Shown here piece by piece: positions 11,823 through 23,566 of a DNA stretch of 64,000 nucleotides. A model generated the notes under the pieces. It ran no database searches. It was not told where the DNA came from and saw only the letters and a program-made list of their open reading frames with translations. Every line of letters starts with the position of its first letter. Position 1 is the stretch's first letter. The stretch comes from Crocodylus rhombifer. Its lineage: Eukaryota > Chordata > Crocodylia > Crocodylidae. The DNA is taken from the NCBI GenBank assembly GCA_038503035.1, contig JAVSML010001071.1, positions 116,345 to 180,344 of the forward strand. Reading direction: 5' to 3'. Made by a program: the position numbers and the translations under genes.

Positions 11823-13800
11823 TACTTCATCCTGGAGACTCTTGTGTGAGTATTGTACTTACCTTTTATTCAAAATAAGTATTGCTGATAATGAGAGAAT
11901 GTTTTTTACAGAATTCTATGAAGTTTTCTGTTTCTTCCCTCGAGTCCAAAAGGGGAACTGCACCAGGTCTTTCTTCCCTTCCTGACTTTGCATTTGTGTC
12001 AAAGGCCATGTCTTTTGTTTTCATCCCTGATTTCCCTAGTTTCCTCAATATTTTTATATGATCTTTTGACATCATCCTGAATAGCCCCAGTTGCTGGGGG
12101 GTTCTTGGATTACCGTATCTTTTGGGGCATGGTGACTTGAACCATCTTGCCCTCCCCAGAGAATGTTGTTTAAACCCATTACTGTGAGGTCTAACCTCTT
12201 CTTTTCTCTGCTTATGTTGTATAGTTTTTTTTCATTTTAGGTAATGACTGAGGTATCAGGTTGCGCAATGCTCCAAGATGTAATTTCTCACAGTCACTGG
12301 TTTCACATGGCCAGCCATGCGGGGGAATAATCTGTACTGCAGGCACCAAGCAGGTTGCATGGAAGTTGGATTGTACTAGCTGGTATTCAAAAGCCTCCAA
12401 GAAACTAGGGCAGGGCTGTTTTTGTTGTTAAGCTGTACCCCTTGCAGGTTAGCTTAACAGAACAAAAAACCTGGCCTCAGTATCAGTGCTGCTCATTTCT
12501 TTTCATGGACAGAAAGATGAAGAAATGTTACTAATGTGCACTGTTGCTTCTTCTCTCCTTTTGAGGAGTCCTGGCAGCTGCACCAAAAAGTGCAGCATAA
12601 CTGGGAGGAGAAACAAGACAGGACAAGTGTCAGAACTCCGGCTGTTATCTGACTCTGTAGGGCTGGGTGCTAATTTACTGCTGTCCTCAGCAAAGGCAGC
12701 AAGCAGCCCTTGGGAGAATGTGCTGTTTCTTTCAACATTTGTATCAGTTACTTTGCTCAGTGATATGGAAACAAGGCAAGATGGGGCAACTCTTAACCTA
12801 GTGTTACTGCTGCCCCTTAGCTCTGCCCCACAACACAGCTGTTCCTGTGCTCAGTGCTATTTCTCCCTCTCCCACACCAGCTCTGCAAACTGTTTTCTCT
12901 TTGTACATCCAGGCACACTTCTGCACCTTGGTCTCCAAGCAGTGAGTTCATTGTCTCACACAGATAGTGGGAAACCATTGTAAAAGTGAAAAGTAAACAA
13001 ATGGGGAAAGCTAATCAGCTGAAGATTTAGGAGGTTGTAATTTGCTGCTTTGCTGTGCCCCTTATTGTGTGCCTGAGCCTGAGAAAGTGAGTTCAACCTA
13101 GTGCTTCCTTAGCTGAGATCCGTCCAAGACTGGTTGCTCTGGAAACTCAGCTTGGGATCTCCAGATGTTGCATGCTGAGTAATAGCTCAAGACAACCACA
13201 AGGGCCCTGTGCTCTGCCATTACTGATACTGGGATTCATGCTCTAGTGTGCCCCCTGCAGGTGTAGACAAGAGCTGGGGCATTGGCACTCCTGGTGAAAC
13301 AAGGTTTCTGTGCGCTCCCTGATGCAGAAGCTCTGCAAAATATGCTTTAAAAAACTAGAACTGGAAGTCCCATTGGCACAGCACCCTTCCCACAAACTTG
13401 GTGTTTGCTATAGTCAGACAGTTTGGCTTTGGCAGAATTGGGTTCGCAATTGGGAACTGCCCCCTGAGCAGATCAGTGTCATAACCGTAACTGCCACTGG
13501 CCTCTGAAAACTTTCCCTGTGTACACTGGAGGCTTTGCATCTTCTTCTGGAAGTGGCTTCAGCTCTGAGCCATGCTGATCCCTCCTCAGCTTTGCTTTTT
13601 GACTCTTGCCAGCCATCTAGATTCCCCAACTCCTGATCAGAGTTAGCTGCAGCTCTGCTCTCATTTGTCTTTACTGACATTTGGTAAACACCTTTGTGCT
13701 CTTTTTCTTTGGAAGAAGAGGTGTATGAGCTCACCCTGAAATATATTACCACAGACAAAGGGGCTGAAAGGTTAATGAGCACTAGGGGGTAGTTGAGCAG
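11823..13800. other. Intergenic stretch, no gene recognised
   Basis: The longest frame, 165 codons on the plus strand at 12486-12983, has no recognisable domain and is rich in serine and leucine as expected by chance. No exon-like conservation or repeat end was identified. The last few hundred bases are upstream flank of the natriuretic peptide gene. Confidence 0.35.
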
Positions 13801-13835
13801 GAAGCTGGGGGCCAAGCAGCTGCCCAAGCTACAGC

Positions 13836-13841
13836 TATAAA
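13836..13841 (+). promoter_or_regulatory. TATA box of the natriuretic peptide gene
   Basis: TATAAA in the context AGCTATAAAGG lies 100 bases before the chosen start codon. This would place transcription initiation near 13866 and give a 5'UTR of about 70 bases. Natriuretic peptide genes typically have TATA promoters. Confidence 0.6.
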
Positions 13842-13935
13842 GGAAACAGCCAAAGTGAGACAGCGATTGCATCTGATACAGATGCTGCAGACCTGCTCCC
13901 TCCTCACCTCCCACAAGTCCTTGGAGAAGCTGAAG

Positions 13936-16900
13936 ATGCTGGGGTTCCGGCATTGGCCTTATTTTTGCTTGCTTCTCCTGGCTGCGCTTTCTGCCAGCGT
14001 TCAAACTGGGTCCTTACCAGGACAGCGGCTACAGGTAGGAGTTTTTGTGGTGGGTCAGAGGGAGACTTTTGGGAATGGCAGAGATGATACTTGGTTGTTC
14101 TTTGTTAGTCATCGATAGAAGTAGAGGGCAGGTTCAAAATCCTCAGTGCCAAAAGTTGCCTTTCTTTTCTCACCAGACATGGAGGCAACATTATAATTTC
14201 TCCTTAATAACATAGGAAAATAGGCTCAACTTGTCCCTGTGCTGAGCCACCCTCACAGTTAAGAAATGGCTTCCTAATACCCAGCCTGGTGTAATTTTAA
14301 CTCTCTGCTTCTAGTCCTGTTCCCCATGGATACAGAAGGCAATTGTCATCCTCTTAACAACATGTTTTGAAGACTCATCAAATCTTTCCCCAGTCTTCCT
14401 TTCTCCAAACTAAACAGCCCCAGTTCTTCCAACCTATGGTCAATGGTTGCATTGACTTGGCTGAGCAGTCTCACAGAATGGGATACAGAGCTTTCCACCT
14501 CTGAGGAACTGATTCAAATCCAGCCGCGTGTCAGTTTTGAACAAAAGGGACACCCAGTGTGACTGGGTGACACTCAGTGTGTGTGGATTGTTTTGGGGCA
14601 GGGAGTCTTTGTCTCAGGTCACAGCAGGATGCTGGACTATGAGAAATGCCATATTGAATCAGCTTGGTAGTCTCTTAAGCCTAGAGGTCTGCTTCAGAGG
14701 GAATGCCATGCCAAACTTCTTAATGAATACCAGTAATTATTACATATATAGCCCATGGAGGTGACAGGTGTCTAGGAAGGATATTCATGAGGCCCAGACT
14801 TGTCTTCTGAGCATTTTCAGTGTGCATTTTCTTCAGAAAACCTCAGTTAGTAAAATGTCTGATTTGATATAATTTATGTAACTGAAGAAATAAGTATAAA
14901 AATGCCTTCTCTCCATGTGTAGTCTCAAGAACCTGCTGCCATGGAAGTGAAATGTGTGAACAATACCTGCCATTTTCTTTCACCCCAAGAGCCAGTCTGT
15001 ACTCTTGTGCACATGCTCGCCTGAACCATCTTTGTGTCCCAGGCAACATAACCAGAGCCTGAGCAGGGGCCAGCAGATGACACATCCTTCTTCAGCTGAA
15101 CCTTGTTCTCCCGGTTTCCTCGCCTCCCACCACACACCCTTCCCAAAGAGGAAGCAGGAGGGAGATCATGAGAAATCTTGATGTGCATGAGAGTAGGCTA
15201 TAGTGATGGTTTGTTTCCTACATTGAACACCTTCAAGAGTAAATTGGATGCTTATCTTGCTGGGATCCTATGACCCCAGCTGACTTCCTGTCCTTTGGGC
15301 AGGGGGCTGGACTCGATGATCTCCCGAGGTCCCTTCCAGCCCTGATGTCTATGAAATCTATGAAATGTTTCACCCAGCACCAGCTCTATGCGGTCAGCAC
15401 AGAACAGTAGTGAGCCAAGTTATAACAGCACAGCTATGCACTAAACTCCATTATGAATTAATTAGCATATTTAGCATATAATTATTATTAACCGTGCACA
15501 AACTTAGGGAGTCACAGTAAATGTGTCCTTCACTTCTTTTATCCTCTGCCTACCGGTGGCTTTCCTCTGGCTGTTTCTAAATTGCTCTATTTCCTGTCTC
15601 TTGTGTTTTTGTGCCTGTCACTTCCCCTTGCTCTTACAGAGTCCTCTGTCTCTGCTTCCTGCTGCCAACAGTAGAGAGCCATGTGGACTGTGGGGTATAG
15701 GAATACAATCTCCGTGGGAATGCAGTTCCTCAGAGCAGGGATCAGAGGGTTTTACACACATAAGGCTTCCTTATTCTCCCCAGCACTGTCCTCCACTGTC
15801 TCTGCTGAGCTTCAGGGCAGTGCTCAGCCTTGTAGGCTGTTTGTGGGTCCCAGAAGTGGGGGGGAAAGGGCAAATTTTAAGGGTTTGTGGCAAGTGTTGA
15901 GTAGAATGCATGGCCTTACTTATGCCTTTTTTAGAGTCATTCATGTCCTGATTTTCTAATATTTATAAGTTGTGTGTTTCTCCTGGTTTTATGGGATGCT
16001 TTGGAAGGGGGGAGGTGAAGAGGTGGCTTATAGAATTATAGCAAGGTAGGGCTGGAAGGGAATTGCAGAGATCATCTAGTCCAACCCTTTTCCTGAAGCA
16101 AGATCATCCTATCCAAGCCATCCTTGCTGCCCACTTCCATATTCTGAAAGCTACTAAATGGGGCACCTCTACCAAAGATAGTGATTTTTTTTCTTGTTTT
16201 TTTTTGAGAGGGTAGTAACTGAAGGAGCCTGGCTTGGTGATGTTTATGTCAGGCAGGACAGCTGCCTGGATAAACTTCACTACATCTCCTATCTGCTTTT
16301 TCCCACTCCTGCACCCTCCAAATCAGACCACATAAAACAGGGAAGTTGGTAACAGGTGGGCTATGAGGGGTATAACTACCAGCTGGAAGTGGCATCACTG
16401 GGGAGTCTTAAAAGCAGGTAACAGCAAATTCCTACTCGCATGTTGGACCATTTTTTCCCCAGTGCCCAGGGGCTTTCCTGCAAATCTCTTCCAGGAACCA
16501 TGAAGGATACGTTAGTCTGCACCACCTAAAAAGAATGCTAGGAATGTAGGACAGCTCAGACACAAACCACACCTGTCACAATTGTAGGTTTGGAGTAGGG
16601 TACAGGATAGAGCAAGGGTCAGCAACCCCCGGCACATGTGCCAAGCATGGCACACAAAGCCATTTTGCTTGGCACGCCAGCCCAGGCTCTAAGCAGCTGT
16701 TGCCAGTCACAAAGCCCAGGCTGCTCCCAGCAGGCGGCTGGGAGGCTCCAAGCCCTGCTGCAAGCAGACCAGGCTCTATGGGCCAGCTACAGCTGGGAGG
16801 CTGCAAACAGCTGCTCCGGGCTCTGGCATGTTGGCACTCTGGCACCTTCCATGGTAGACATGGTTTTTTCAGCACTCCGGCCAAAAAAGATTGCCTACCC

Positions 16901-19900
16901 CTGGGATAAAGCAATATCAGAGAAATACCTTAGAGCAAACAGGGTGGCTGGGTAGCCTTTGATCATGCATGTGAGTTGCTGCAAGCTATATATTTAGTTA
17001 GAATTCAAGTAGCTTACTCACAAGTATCATCCAGAGGCTGATAGAGCTTTCCTCTGGAGGCGGGCTATTCATAGTGTGTCCATGTGTTGAGAGAGAGAGA
17101 GACAGCTGCAGATGGTCAGCTGCTCTCAGTGTTTTCATCATGGCTGTCCCCCTTCCTCCTAGGCAGTCTTAGGTTATATTGACCTTCTAACATCATCTAC
17201 CTGATCCCATAAAGGCCAGCAGATTTTGGCTGTCAGCCAATCAATTTGAAATGCATCAGTGATTACCAGGCAGAGGGACAGTGGCTCTGCCTCCCCTCCC
17301 AATTAGGAGGTCATTCCTAAGTCAATAGGGAACTAAAGTCCCCATCCTGTTACTTGTCTTCCCTTACATAGCCCAGTTTGATTGACAGGTGTGGAGACAA
17401 TGGCAAAGAAAGGGGGAAAAAAACCTGCTTACAAGGTTTGGATGGAGGAGGCCAGCATGGAATCCTCCACAGTCCCCACCAACTTTGAAGACCTCAGCTG
17501 GTATGCCAGCAGGGCCAGAAGCTTTGTTATGCTTCATCTGTTTTATGACCCAGTGGACTTACTCAGAGGTGGGTGGGCTGGCAAGAGCTTCCCTTACTGA
17601 ATGCTACAAGATGGATTTGATGGTTTTATCAATCCCCATTGACTCTCAGTTCAGGAACTTTTGGTCATGCTCCTTCTAGCAGTCTTTGAGGAGTGTATTG
17701 CCATCCTCAGATCTAAGCAGGGTGAGTCCACAAGAGCTTGGTCCTTACACAGCCTTGGTCATACTGAAGAAGCTCTGCATGTCATGACTGTCAACAAATT
17801 GTTGGATTTCTTTTGCTGGCTCTTCCCCCATTTGGCTTTGATTTTTCGAATCTTCCTCTGGACTTACAAAAGAATTTTCCTTTGGAAGATTCTTCATCTG
17901 GGCTACAACAATTCTGTGTTGTGATGTATAAGCAAATCTGCTCCAACTTTAAACCTATTAAACCAGAGTCAAAGTTAGGGTAGTTCAGCTTAGTTGTATC
18001 ACTACAGGATTATGTAGACATAACAGTTACAGAATAACAGAGGTTGCAAAGCTCCCAAGCAGCAGCACCCCTCTCCTCCCATCCAGCCCTCTTCAAGTGG
18101 CTAAAATGTATATTTACCTACACCCTTAGACCTTGTAAAAATGGAACATGAGAAATGGAATAAAGTTTAATAGTATCAAATGCAAAGTCATGAAATAAGG
18201 GAGCAATGACAAGGACTTTTCAGCTATAAGTTGGGAGTGCATAGACTGGATATAGCTGAGGAAGAGAGTGACCTAAGGAAATTGAAGGTGAAGATGACCA
18301 TGAGCCCTAAGTGTGATGCTGCTGTAAAAAAAAAAAAAAGCCAATGCAATCCTAGGGTGCATTAAGAGGAGTATATCCAGAGGGGCAAGGAAATACTGGT
18401 ACCTTTGGATAAGGCATAGGTAGAACCCCATTTAGAACACTGTGTAGTTCTGGTCACCAGTGTCTATGAAAGATTTACTTGAACAGATTCAAAGAAGGGC
18501 CATGAAAATTAAGGGGACAAGTCTTTTCTTATGAAAAAAGAGTAAAGGGACTTGGTTTGTTTAGCTTAGCAAAATAGAATGAGAAGGGAAATCTGCTCAC
18601 TCCTATGCAGGTGGGGTGAATATTAGGGAAGGTATGAGTTTCTTAGACTGAGAAACATAGGCACAAGAGCAAATGGCTACAAACTGGCTATAGATACATT
18701 TAGTTTGGAAGTGAGAAAAGTTCTGTCAGACAGATGGGGTTTTGGAACGGTCTTTCAAGCAAAACAGTGAAAGCAATGAACATGCATCCGTGTAAGACTG
18801 AACTGGATATGTTTATGGAAAGGATAGGACAAGTCACCAAGATGTGGGTATGATGTGGAGTCATGTCAATGTGGTTCTCAGGCTGGGCTATAAAGGTAAC
18901 TCTGTAGTGAGGGAGCTGTCTGGTAAACTCAGGTCTCAGGGCTTTACTGATCACCAGTTATGGCCAGGAAGGAATTCCTGCCTCCCCCGGCCCACGAATT
19001 CTACTGGGGTCTTTGGGATGGAGTTGGGAAGGGTGTCAGCTTTTTCTGAGGCTGTGGGTTTGGGACTGGGCTGTGCTGCTTCTGCTGGTGCAAGGAAATC
19101 CAGAGTTTTCTGGCTAAAGTGTTTCTTGTCCCCAAGAATATATTAAATACTTCCCTGTGATGAAGCAACAGAATCCTGGCAGGGCCTTTCTCTTCCTTGC
19201 TTTTTACCTATGGCATGTTGTAAGGTGTATTGCCATTTCAGATGTGGTTCCTTGTAGTTGTGTAAGAGGCTCTGAAGTGATGATGTTGGAGTTTCCTTGG
19301 GATTACACTGGCCTACAAATGCAATGGACTGTACTCAATGGCCCAGGAAGCTCCAGTCCTGTTTGTGTGTTCTCAGCTGTGTGTTCTCTATTTTTTTTCA
19401 GCCTCTTTGGTATGTATGAATAACACAACCTACATCACCAGCATCATAGTACTTCAAGTACGGAGTTTACCAAGAATTCTACAAGCAAATCTGTTAATTA
19501 GTTTAAAATTTAAAATGAATCAAATGGTTCACTCCAGGAATGTATCATACCAACATGGGACCTCTTCTCATCTCTCAGGGCCAGGACTTCATAGTCTTGA
19601 TATTTCCAATATAGAGCAATTCATGGTGACATGCCTTGTTTCAGGATAGCTACCAATCCTCCATTGTTTTCAGCCGGACTTAATCTACCCGTACCCACCC
19701 ACGGTTGGTGGTCAGTTTGAGAGGTGGGATTCAATATTTTTACAGCCCCACAGGTTAAGGGGTTACCTTCTTCAGTGAGGGTATTATGTGGCTTTAGCAA
19801 GTAAAAGCAAGGACATGGTGGCCATTTTGGAAGGGAACAATTCTTCAAGGCAAATTTTCAGTTATGAAAAATAACGGCTTGCCATTGCATCTTGTCTGCC

Positions 19901-22900
19901 CGACAGGGAGCCCAGGAGAAGGTAAAAGCCATGGGGTGAGAGCAAAGGCTTTCATTCTACCAATGGGGAGTGCAGTGTAGGTGCACAGCATTGGGCATGT
20001 GAAGGGCTCAGGGAATTTGGGGGCAAGGAGAAAGTAAAAACAGGGTGCATACTTCAGGCATTTAGTCTGCTCTGATTAAACAAACTGATCTTACAGCAGC
20101 TTTAATAGGCCTGTAAGCTCCAACTGCTTTGTGCTGTTCTGGAGTAGAGTAGAGCATGTAGGGTGGTCTGAGTTTGGCAAAAGGAACACATTAAAAAAAA
20201 ATATAGAGACAGACAAGATTGACACTTCGTATCAGGGCTCTCCAACTTCTGAGTGGCCACAGACTCCCTGGGCCCTACAGGACACCCTGTCCTGTCCGCA
20301 ATGGCAGGGGCCAGAGCAGGAAGATGAAGCAGGGAAGGGGGAGCCCCAGTAGTAGCAGCAGCCAGAGTGGTGTGAGAAGCTTGTGCCTGGGCAGGAACCT
20401 GCAGACTGCAATTTAATCCCTTGTAGGCTGCATTTGGCCAGTAGGCCACAAGTTGGATAGCTCTCCTTCATATCGTTAGAAATGTCACGTGGTCATCTCT
20501 CCTTTTTGGCCCATCCCATCCCACTCTTGCTGATCTCTGATCCCCCATACCCTTCACCTCTGACCCCTTCACAGCTAGCACCCCAGGCCACTGAAGAACT
20601 TGCACTTGAGCTCAGGACACTTTTCCCCTCTGCATCTTATTCTGGAGCTCCAGAATGTTGTCAATGCTCCCAGGTTTGCTTTCCTGGGGCCCACCTTAAC
20701 TGGAACTCCCCTGTTTCACTGAGTGGCTGCTCTTGTCTCTCAACAGCAAACAGCTTCCTCTCTCCGGGTAGAAATATACTTACCAGTTACAGTAAAGTCT
20801 TTAAGCAAAAGTGCCAGGCCTGGCACCAAATCTTGGGCTTTCCACCTCCTCTGGTATAGGCCCTGTCTTCAGCACTAGCAAATACCATTTGTTCAGCATG
20901 CCACTCGAGATCTCTTTCACGTATCAGAGAACTACTGCCTCCCATGCTGCCACTGCACATGTAAAGGCTGTACTGATCAGCCACAAACTGTGTCAACTTA
21001 GTGGCCAATGAATTGCCCATTGGTGCTAGGATGGCAGTCTGGCGCTGGAGGTTTCAACAGCTCCCTCTGGATTCAGAAAGACTCTCTTCCTTCAGAGCCC
21101 AAGCTTGGAGTCATCCCTGAGGCACCAGATATGTTTACTCTTTGTAGAAGAAACCAGAGAGTCAAAGGAGCTCTTCTGTCCAGGCATGGCTTCCATTCAT
21201 CTAACACCCAACTCTCATAGGACACTGGGGATTTCCAAGTCCCCTGAAAATTTCTACAGAGGAGGTGTCAGAGAGATTGCCCTCCCTGGGCAATCCCTGG
21301 GACCGGCCTTGCTCATCAATGAGCTGATCACAGACCCAGCTAAGATGATATACCAGACATAAGCAAAAATCGTCACTTTTAGGAGGGCAGACAAAAAATA
21401 CATCACTTCCATGGGCACTGAGTACCTGTACACTCATCCCCATCCTTCCCTGGTGGTCACAGAAGTGAGCAAGAATGTTGAGGACAAAGGAAATTGAAGA
21501 TGGACCAATTTGGTGAGGGGTCCTACTCTCCCAGGAGTCTCTGACTCAGGATTGCCAACTACCAAGCTTCCCTGACCCCTCATGACTTCTGAATCTATGA
21601 CATAACTGCAGACTTGCTCCTGACAAGGGACAGTTTGGTGTCATTAATCACTGAGGGGCAGCCAGTAGCCAGAACAGGCTTTCAGGGGGCCTTGGATGCA
21701 ACTGTTACCAGTCATGTCCATTGGTTTCTAGTTGTAATGCCTAGCTTGGGAAATCAGACTCCTGTAGTCAGAACAAAGGAGGTTCCCAGCTACTGTGCAA
21801 GACCAGCCTTTCAAATTTCTGGAACTGTTTTCAGATAGATGAGGGCCTGTACACCATTAGGGATTCAAGGTCCACTCTTTTCCCCTTGGGGGTGTTGTAA
21901 GACAGACCCACAGTGAAGTAGATTGTTGTCTACAGAAGCTCATGCCCCTCTGAATCAGTTTCTAAGGTGCCACCCTGCCCGTGTGTGTGTTTCTCTCTGC
22001 TGCTTGGCATTGGTGCTACTAAAACAAAACTACTTACCAGTAACTGGAGTTCTTCAAGGTGTGTTGTCCACATACACAAAGTGGAGGACCCTTCCCTAAA
22101 TCCAACAAAGTGCTCTTTCAGCCCTCCTGGCCCTATTGACCTTTCTCTGCAGGTGCCTGCAAAGGCTGCCTGCACTTTTCAGGTCTCTCTCTAGCTTCCC
22201 CTTAGCTAGAGGGTCTCCTGTCCTGCCTGCTCTCCAAGCTACCACTGCATGACATTTGGGGCAATTAAATTGGGATTGTTCACATAGGAAAACTATTGCA
22301 AGATAAGCTACAGTGTCAATGTAGAGGACCAAAGCTATTTTAAAGCAGTTCCTTGTGAACACACCTGCTCTGAACTAATGGTGACTTTTGTACAATTTAG
22401 CTTGTCCAGTTCCAGCCTGAACTAGGGCTATGGTGGAATACCTGCTGCAGCTATTTTCTGGAGCTTGACTGATCAGAAATAGTTCAGACCTTGGGGCCTC
22501 AGATCCTGACAGACCCAGCACATCCCATGGCAGGGGCCTTCCAGCAGTCAGAGATTATCAGAGGTTCCTGACTTTTGTGGTTCACCCAGCACATCCCAAG
22601 TGGTTGGAATAGGAAAAAAACTCCCAAAAACTCTATCCAAAAAAATTAACTTTACAGATAAGGAATGCTTCTTTCAATAGTGCCTCTACATCTGACAGAA
22701 CCTTATCTTTATTTGGGGGAAAGAGTAGGTGCCAAGTAAGCACCCACACAATATTCCCTGTGGTAAAAACAAGAACTATGGTATGCCCCCTTCCCTCCTG
22801 CCCAAGCCCAAGTGGCACCAATAAATTCCTGCCCTCAGCCTCAGTAAAAATGCCAACAATTGAAGACTGAAGTCTCTTCTCCATGGTAGTAGGGGGAATC

Positions 22901-23566
22901 TCTTGAAGGTAGGATAATGATGAAGTGGGGTGCTTGCCCTGCTACTGTGTGGTCTGGACATCTCTTATGGTGGGGGGGCGTGTCTCAGGGGCAGGGCAGC
23001 TGACTGGACAGTTTCCCCAACGCTATCTGTATTCAAGCTTAAAGTCACTGAATATGTACAGGAGCTGTGTGTTTTGAGCCTTTGATTCTTCTGTGTCCAG
23101 GTAGGGCAGACAGATCTCAAACTGGTTGTGTTAGAAGATGGTTTGGGTCAGTGGATGGGCACTGTGGGGCAGTGTTGTTCCTAGAGCTCAGTGTTGGGGT
23201 AGGGAATCCTGACGGAGGGCCACAGGGAGGTGAAGCAGAGTAGGATAGGGCACTCTGGTTATCAGTCTATCTCTGCCTGTCTCCCTTTCTCAGAAACTGC
23301 TCTCTCAGCTGCTGCTGCAAGATCCCGAATCCATGCTGGCTGAAGATGATGTCAGGGAGGGGTCAAGTTTTGGACCTCAGTTGCTTCCCTCAGCTCCACC
23401 CTTTCTCCCATCTGGAGCAAACACTTTCTGGCTCTCCCTTTGGCGCCAGACACTGGCCAAACGCAAGTGGACTTTGTCTGGTGAGCGAGCATGGAAGACA
23501 AATCCCAGGGGCTGTTTCGGACTAAAGCTGGACCGGATTGGAACCTTCAGTGGCCTGGGCTGCTAG
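13936..23566 (+). CDS. NPPC-like: C-type natriuretic peptide precursor (two coding exons)
   Basis: This encodes a secreted prohormone whose C-terminal peptide should activate a natriuretic-peptide-receptor guanylate cyclase. Exon 1 is 13936-14034 (33 codons): residues 1 to about 24 form a signal peptide with a leucine-rich core. Exon 2 is 23294-23566 (90 codons plus stop). The join is phase 0, with donor CAG/GTAGGA and acceptor TTTCTCAG/AAA. The 123-residue product is close to the 126 of human CNP. It ends in the 17-residue ring CFGLKLDRIGTFSGLGC and stops directly after the last Cys, which defines CNP against ANP and BNP. A dibasic KR (residues 89-90) is a likely processing site. The ring differs from human CNP only at TF for SM. 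An in-frame ATG at 13882 would add 18 residues, but the ATG at 13936 has A at -3 and starts a cleaner signal peptide. The intron is expanded by repeats. I infer a CNP paralogue absent from mammals, perhaps CNP1. Confidence 0.88.
14205..14445 (-). mobile_element. Old CR1/L3-like LINE fragment
   Basis: The minus strand reads GGTTGGAAGAACTGGGGCTG, then TTTAGTTTGGAGAAAGGAAG, the decayed nucleotide signature of the CR1 ORF2 C-terminus (LFSLEKGR region). It lies in the intron of the peptide gene. Confidence 0.6.
15205..15370 (+). mobile_element. CR1 LINE 3' end
   Basis: It ends GGGGCTGGACTCGATGATCT, then CCCTTCCAGCCCTGATGT, and a terminal short repeat of the ATCTATGAA type. It is intronic in the peptide gene. 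Confidence 0.75.
16029..16165 (-). mobile_element. CR1 LINE 3' end
   Basis: The plus strand shows GTAGGGCTGGAAGGGAATTG and CATCTAGTCCAACCC, the reverse of the CR1 tail. It is a short intronic copy. Confidence 0.75.
16605..16911. mobile_element. Short hAT MITE
   Basis: The 291-bp element (16613-16903) has ends CAAGGGTCAGCAACC and, reverse-complemented, CAGGGGTAGGCAATC. The flanks GGATAGAG (16605-16612) and GGATAAAG (16904-16911) match at 7 of 8. Subterminal sequence repeats the GGCAC motif. It has no coding capacity. Confidence 0.82.
16912..18124. other. Intronic sequence, no feature recognised
   Basis: This lies within the long intron of the peptide gene. Frames at 17382-17600 and 17661-17924 are open but I do not recognise them; they may derive from an unidentified retroelement. 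There is a short GA run at 17089-17102. Confidence 0.35.
18125..19140 (+). mobile_element. Old CR1/L3-type LINE, 3' part
   Basis: Heavily decayed ORF2 C-terminal sequence (GAACACTGTGTAGTTCTGGT; GATTCAAAGAAGGGCCATGA) is followed by a 3'UTR-like part containing CCAGGAAGGAATTCCTGCC. A run of 14 A at about 18326-18339 interrupts it. All frames are broken. Confidence 0.6.
20225..20473. mobile_element. Short hAT MITE
   Basis: The 233-bp element (20233-20465) has ends CAGGGCTCTCCAACTT and, reverse-complemented, GAGAGCTATCCAACTT (13 of 16). The flanks CTTCGTAT (20225-20232) and CTTCATAT (20466-20473) match at 7 of 8. It has no coding capacity and is intronic in the peptide gene. Confidence 0.78.
21190..21850 (+). 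mobile_element. Decayed retroelement, DIRS-type gag-like
   Basis: The plus-strand conceptual translation around 21310-21460 includes ELITDPAKMIYQT and, after a stop, ADKKY with GTEYLYTHPHPS and LVVTEVS. This order resembles the LAP2-alpha-like gag of vertebrate DIRS elements as I remember it. Stops and frameshifts make it non-functional. Boundaries are uncertain and may extend from about 20780 to 22110. Confidence 0.4.
21851..23293. other. Intronic sequence, mostly unassigned
   Basis: A reptile-repeat-like segment (CTTACCAGTAACTGGAGTTC) starts at about 22031. Otherwise nothing is recognised before exon 2 of the peptide gene. Confidence 0.3.
23498..23563 (+). other. Predicted mature CNP-22-like peptide
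   Basis: The last 22 codons give the five-residue tail TNPRG followed by the disulfide ring from Cys107 (23513-23515) to Cys123 (23561-23563). This length equals CNP-22 of other vertebrates. The preceding lysine could be the cleavage point. Alternatively, cleavage after KR at 23459-23464 would release a 33-residue form starting KWTLSGERAW. Confidence 0.7.

Noticed and set aside
12486..12983. Plus-strand open frame (165 codons)
   Set aside because: Ser/Leu-rich sequence with no domain, no splice context and no homology that I recognise. It could be chance.
1..13800. Last exons of NCAPD2, expected upstream of GAPDH from mammalian synteny
   Set aside because: No segment on either strand translates to anything I recognise as NCAPD2. 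It is either further upstream or not adjacent in this species.
23480..23484. GTGAGC donor inside CNP exon 2
   Set aside because: It looks like a consensus donor, but splicing there would remove the natriuretic peptide ring. The open frame runs straight through to the ring and stop.
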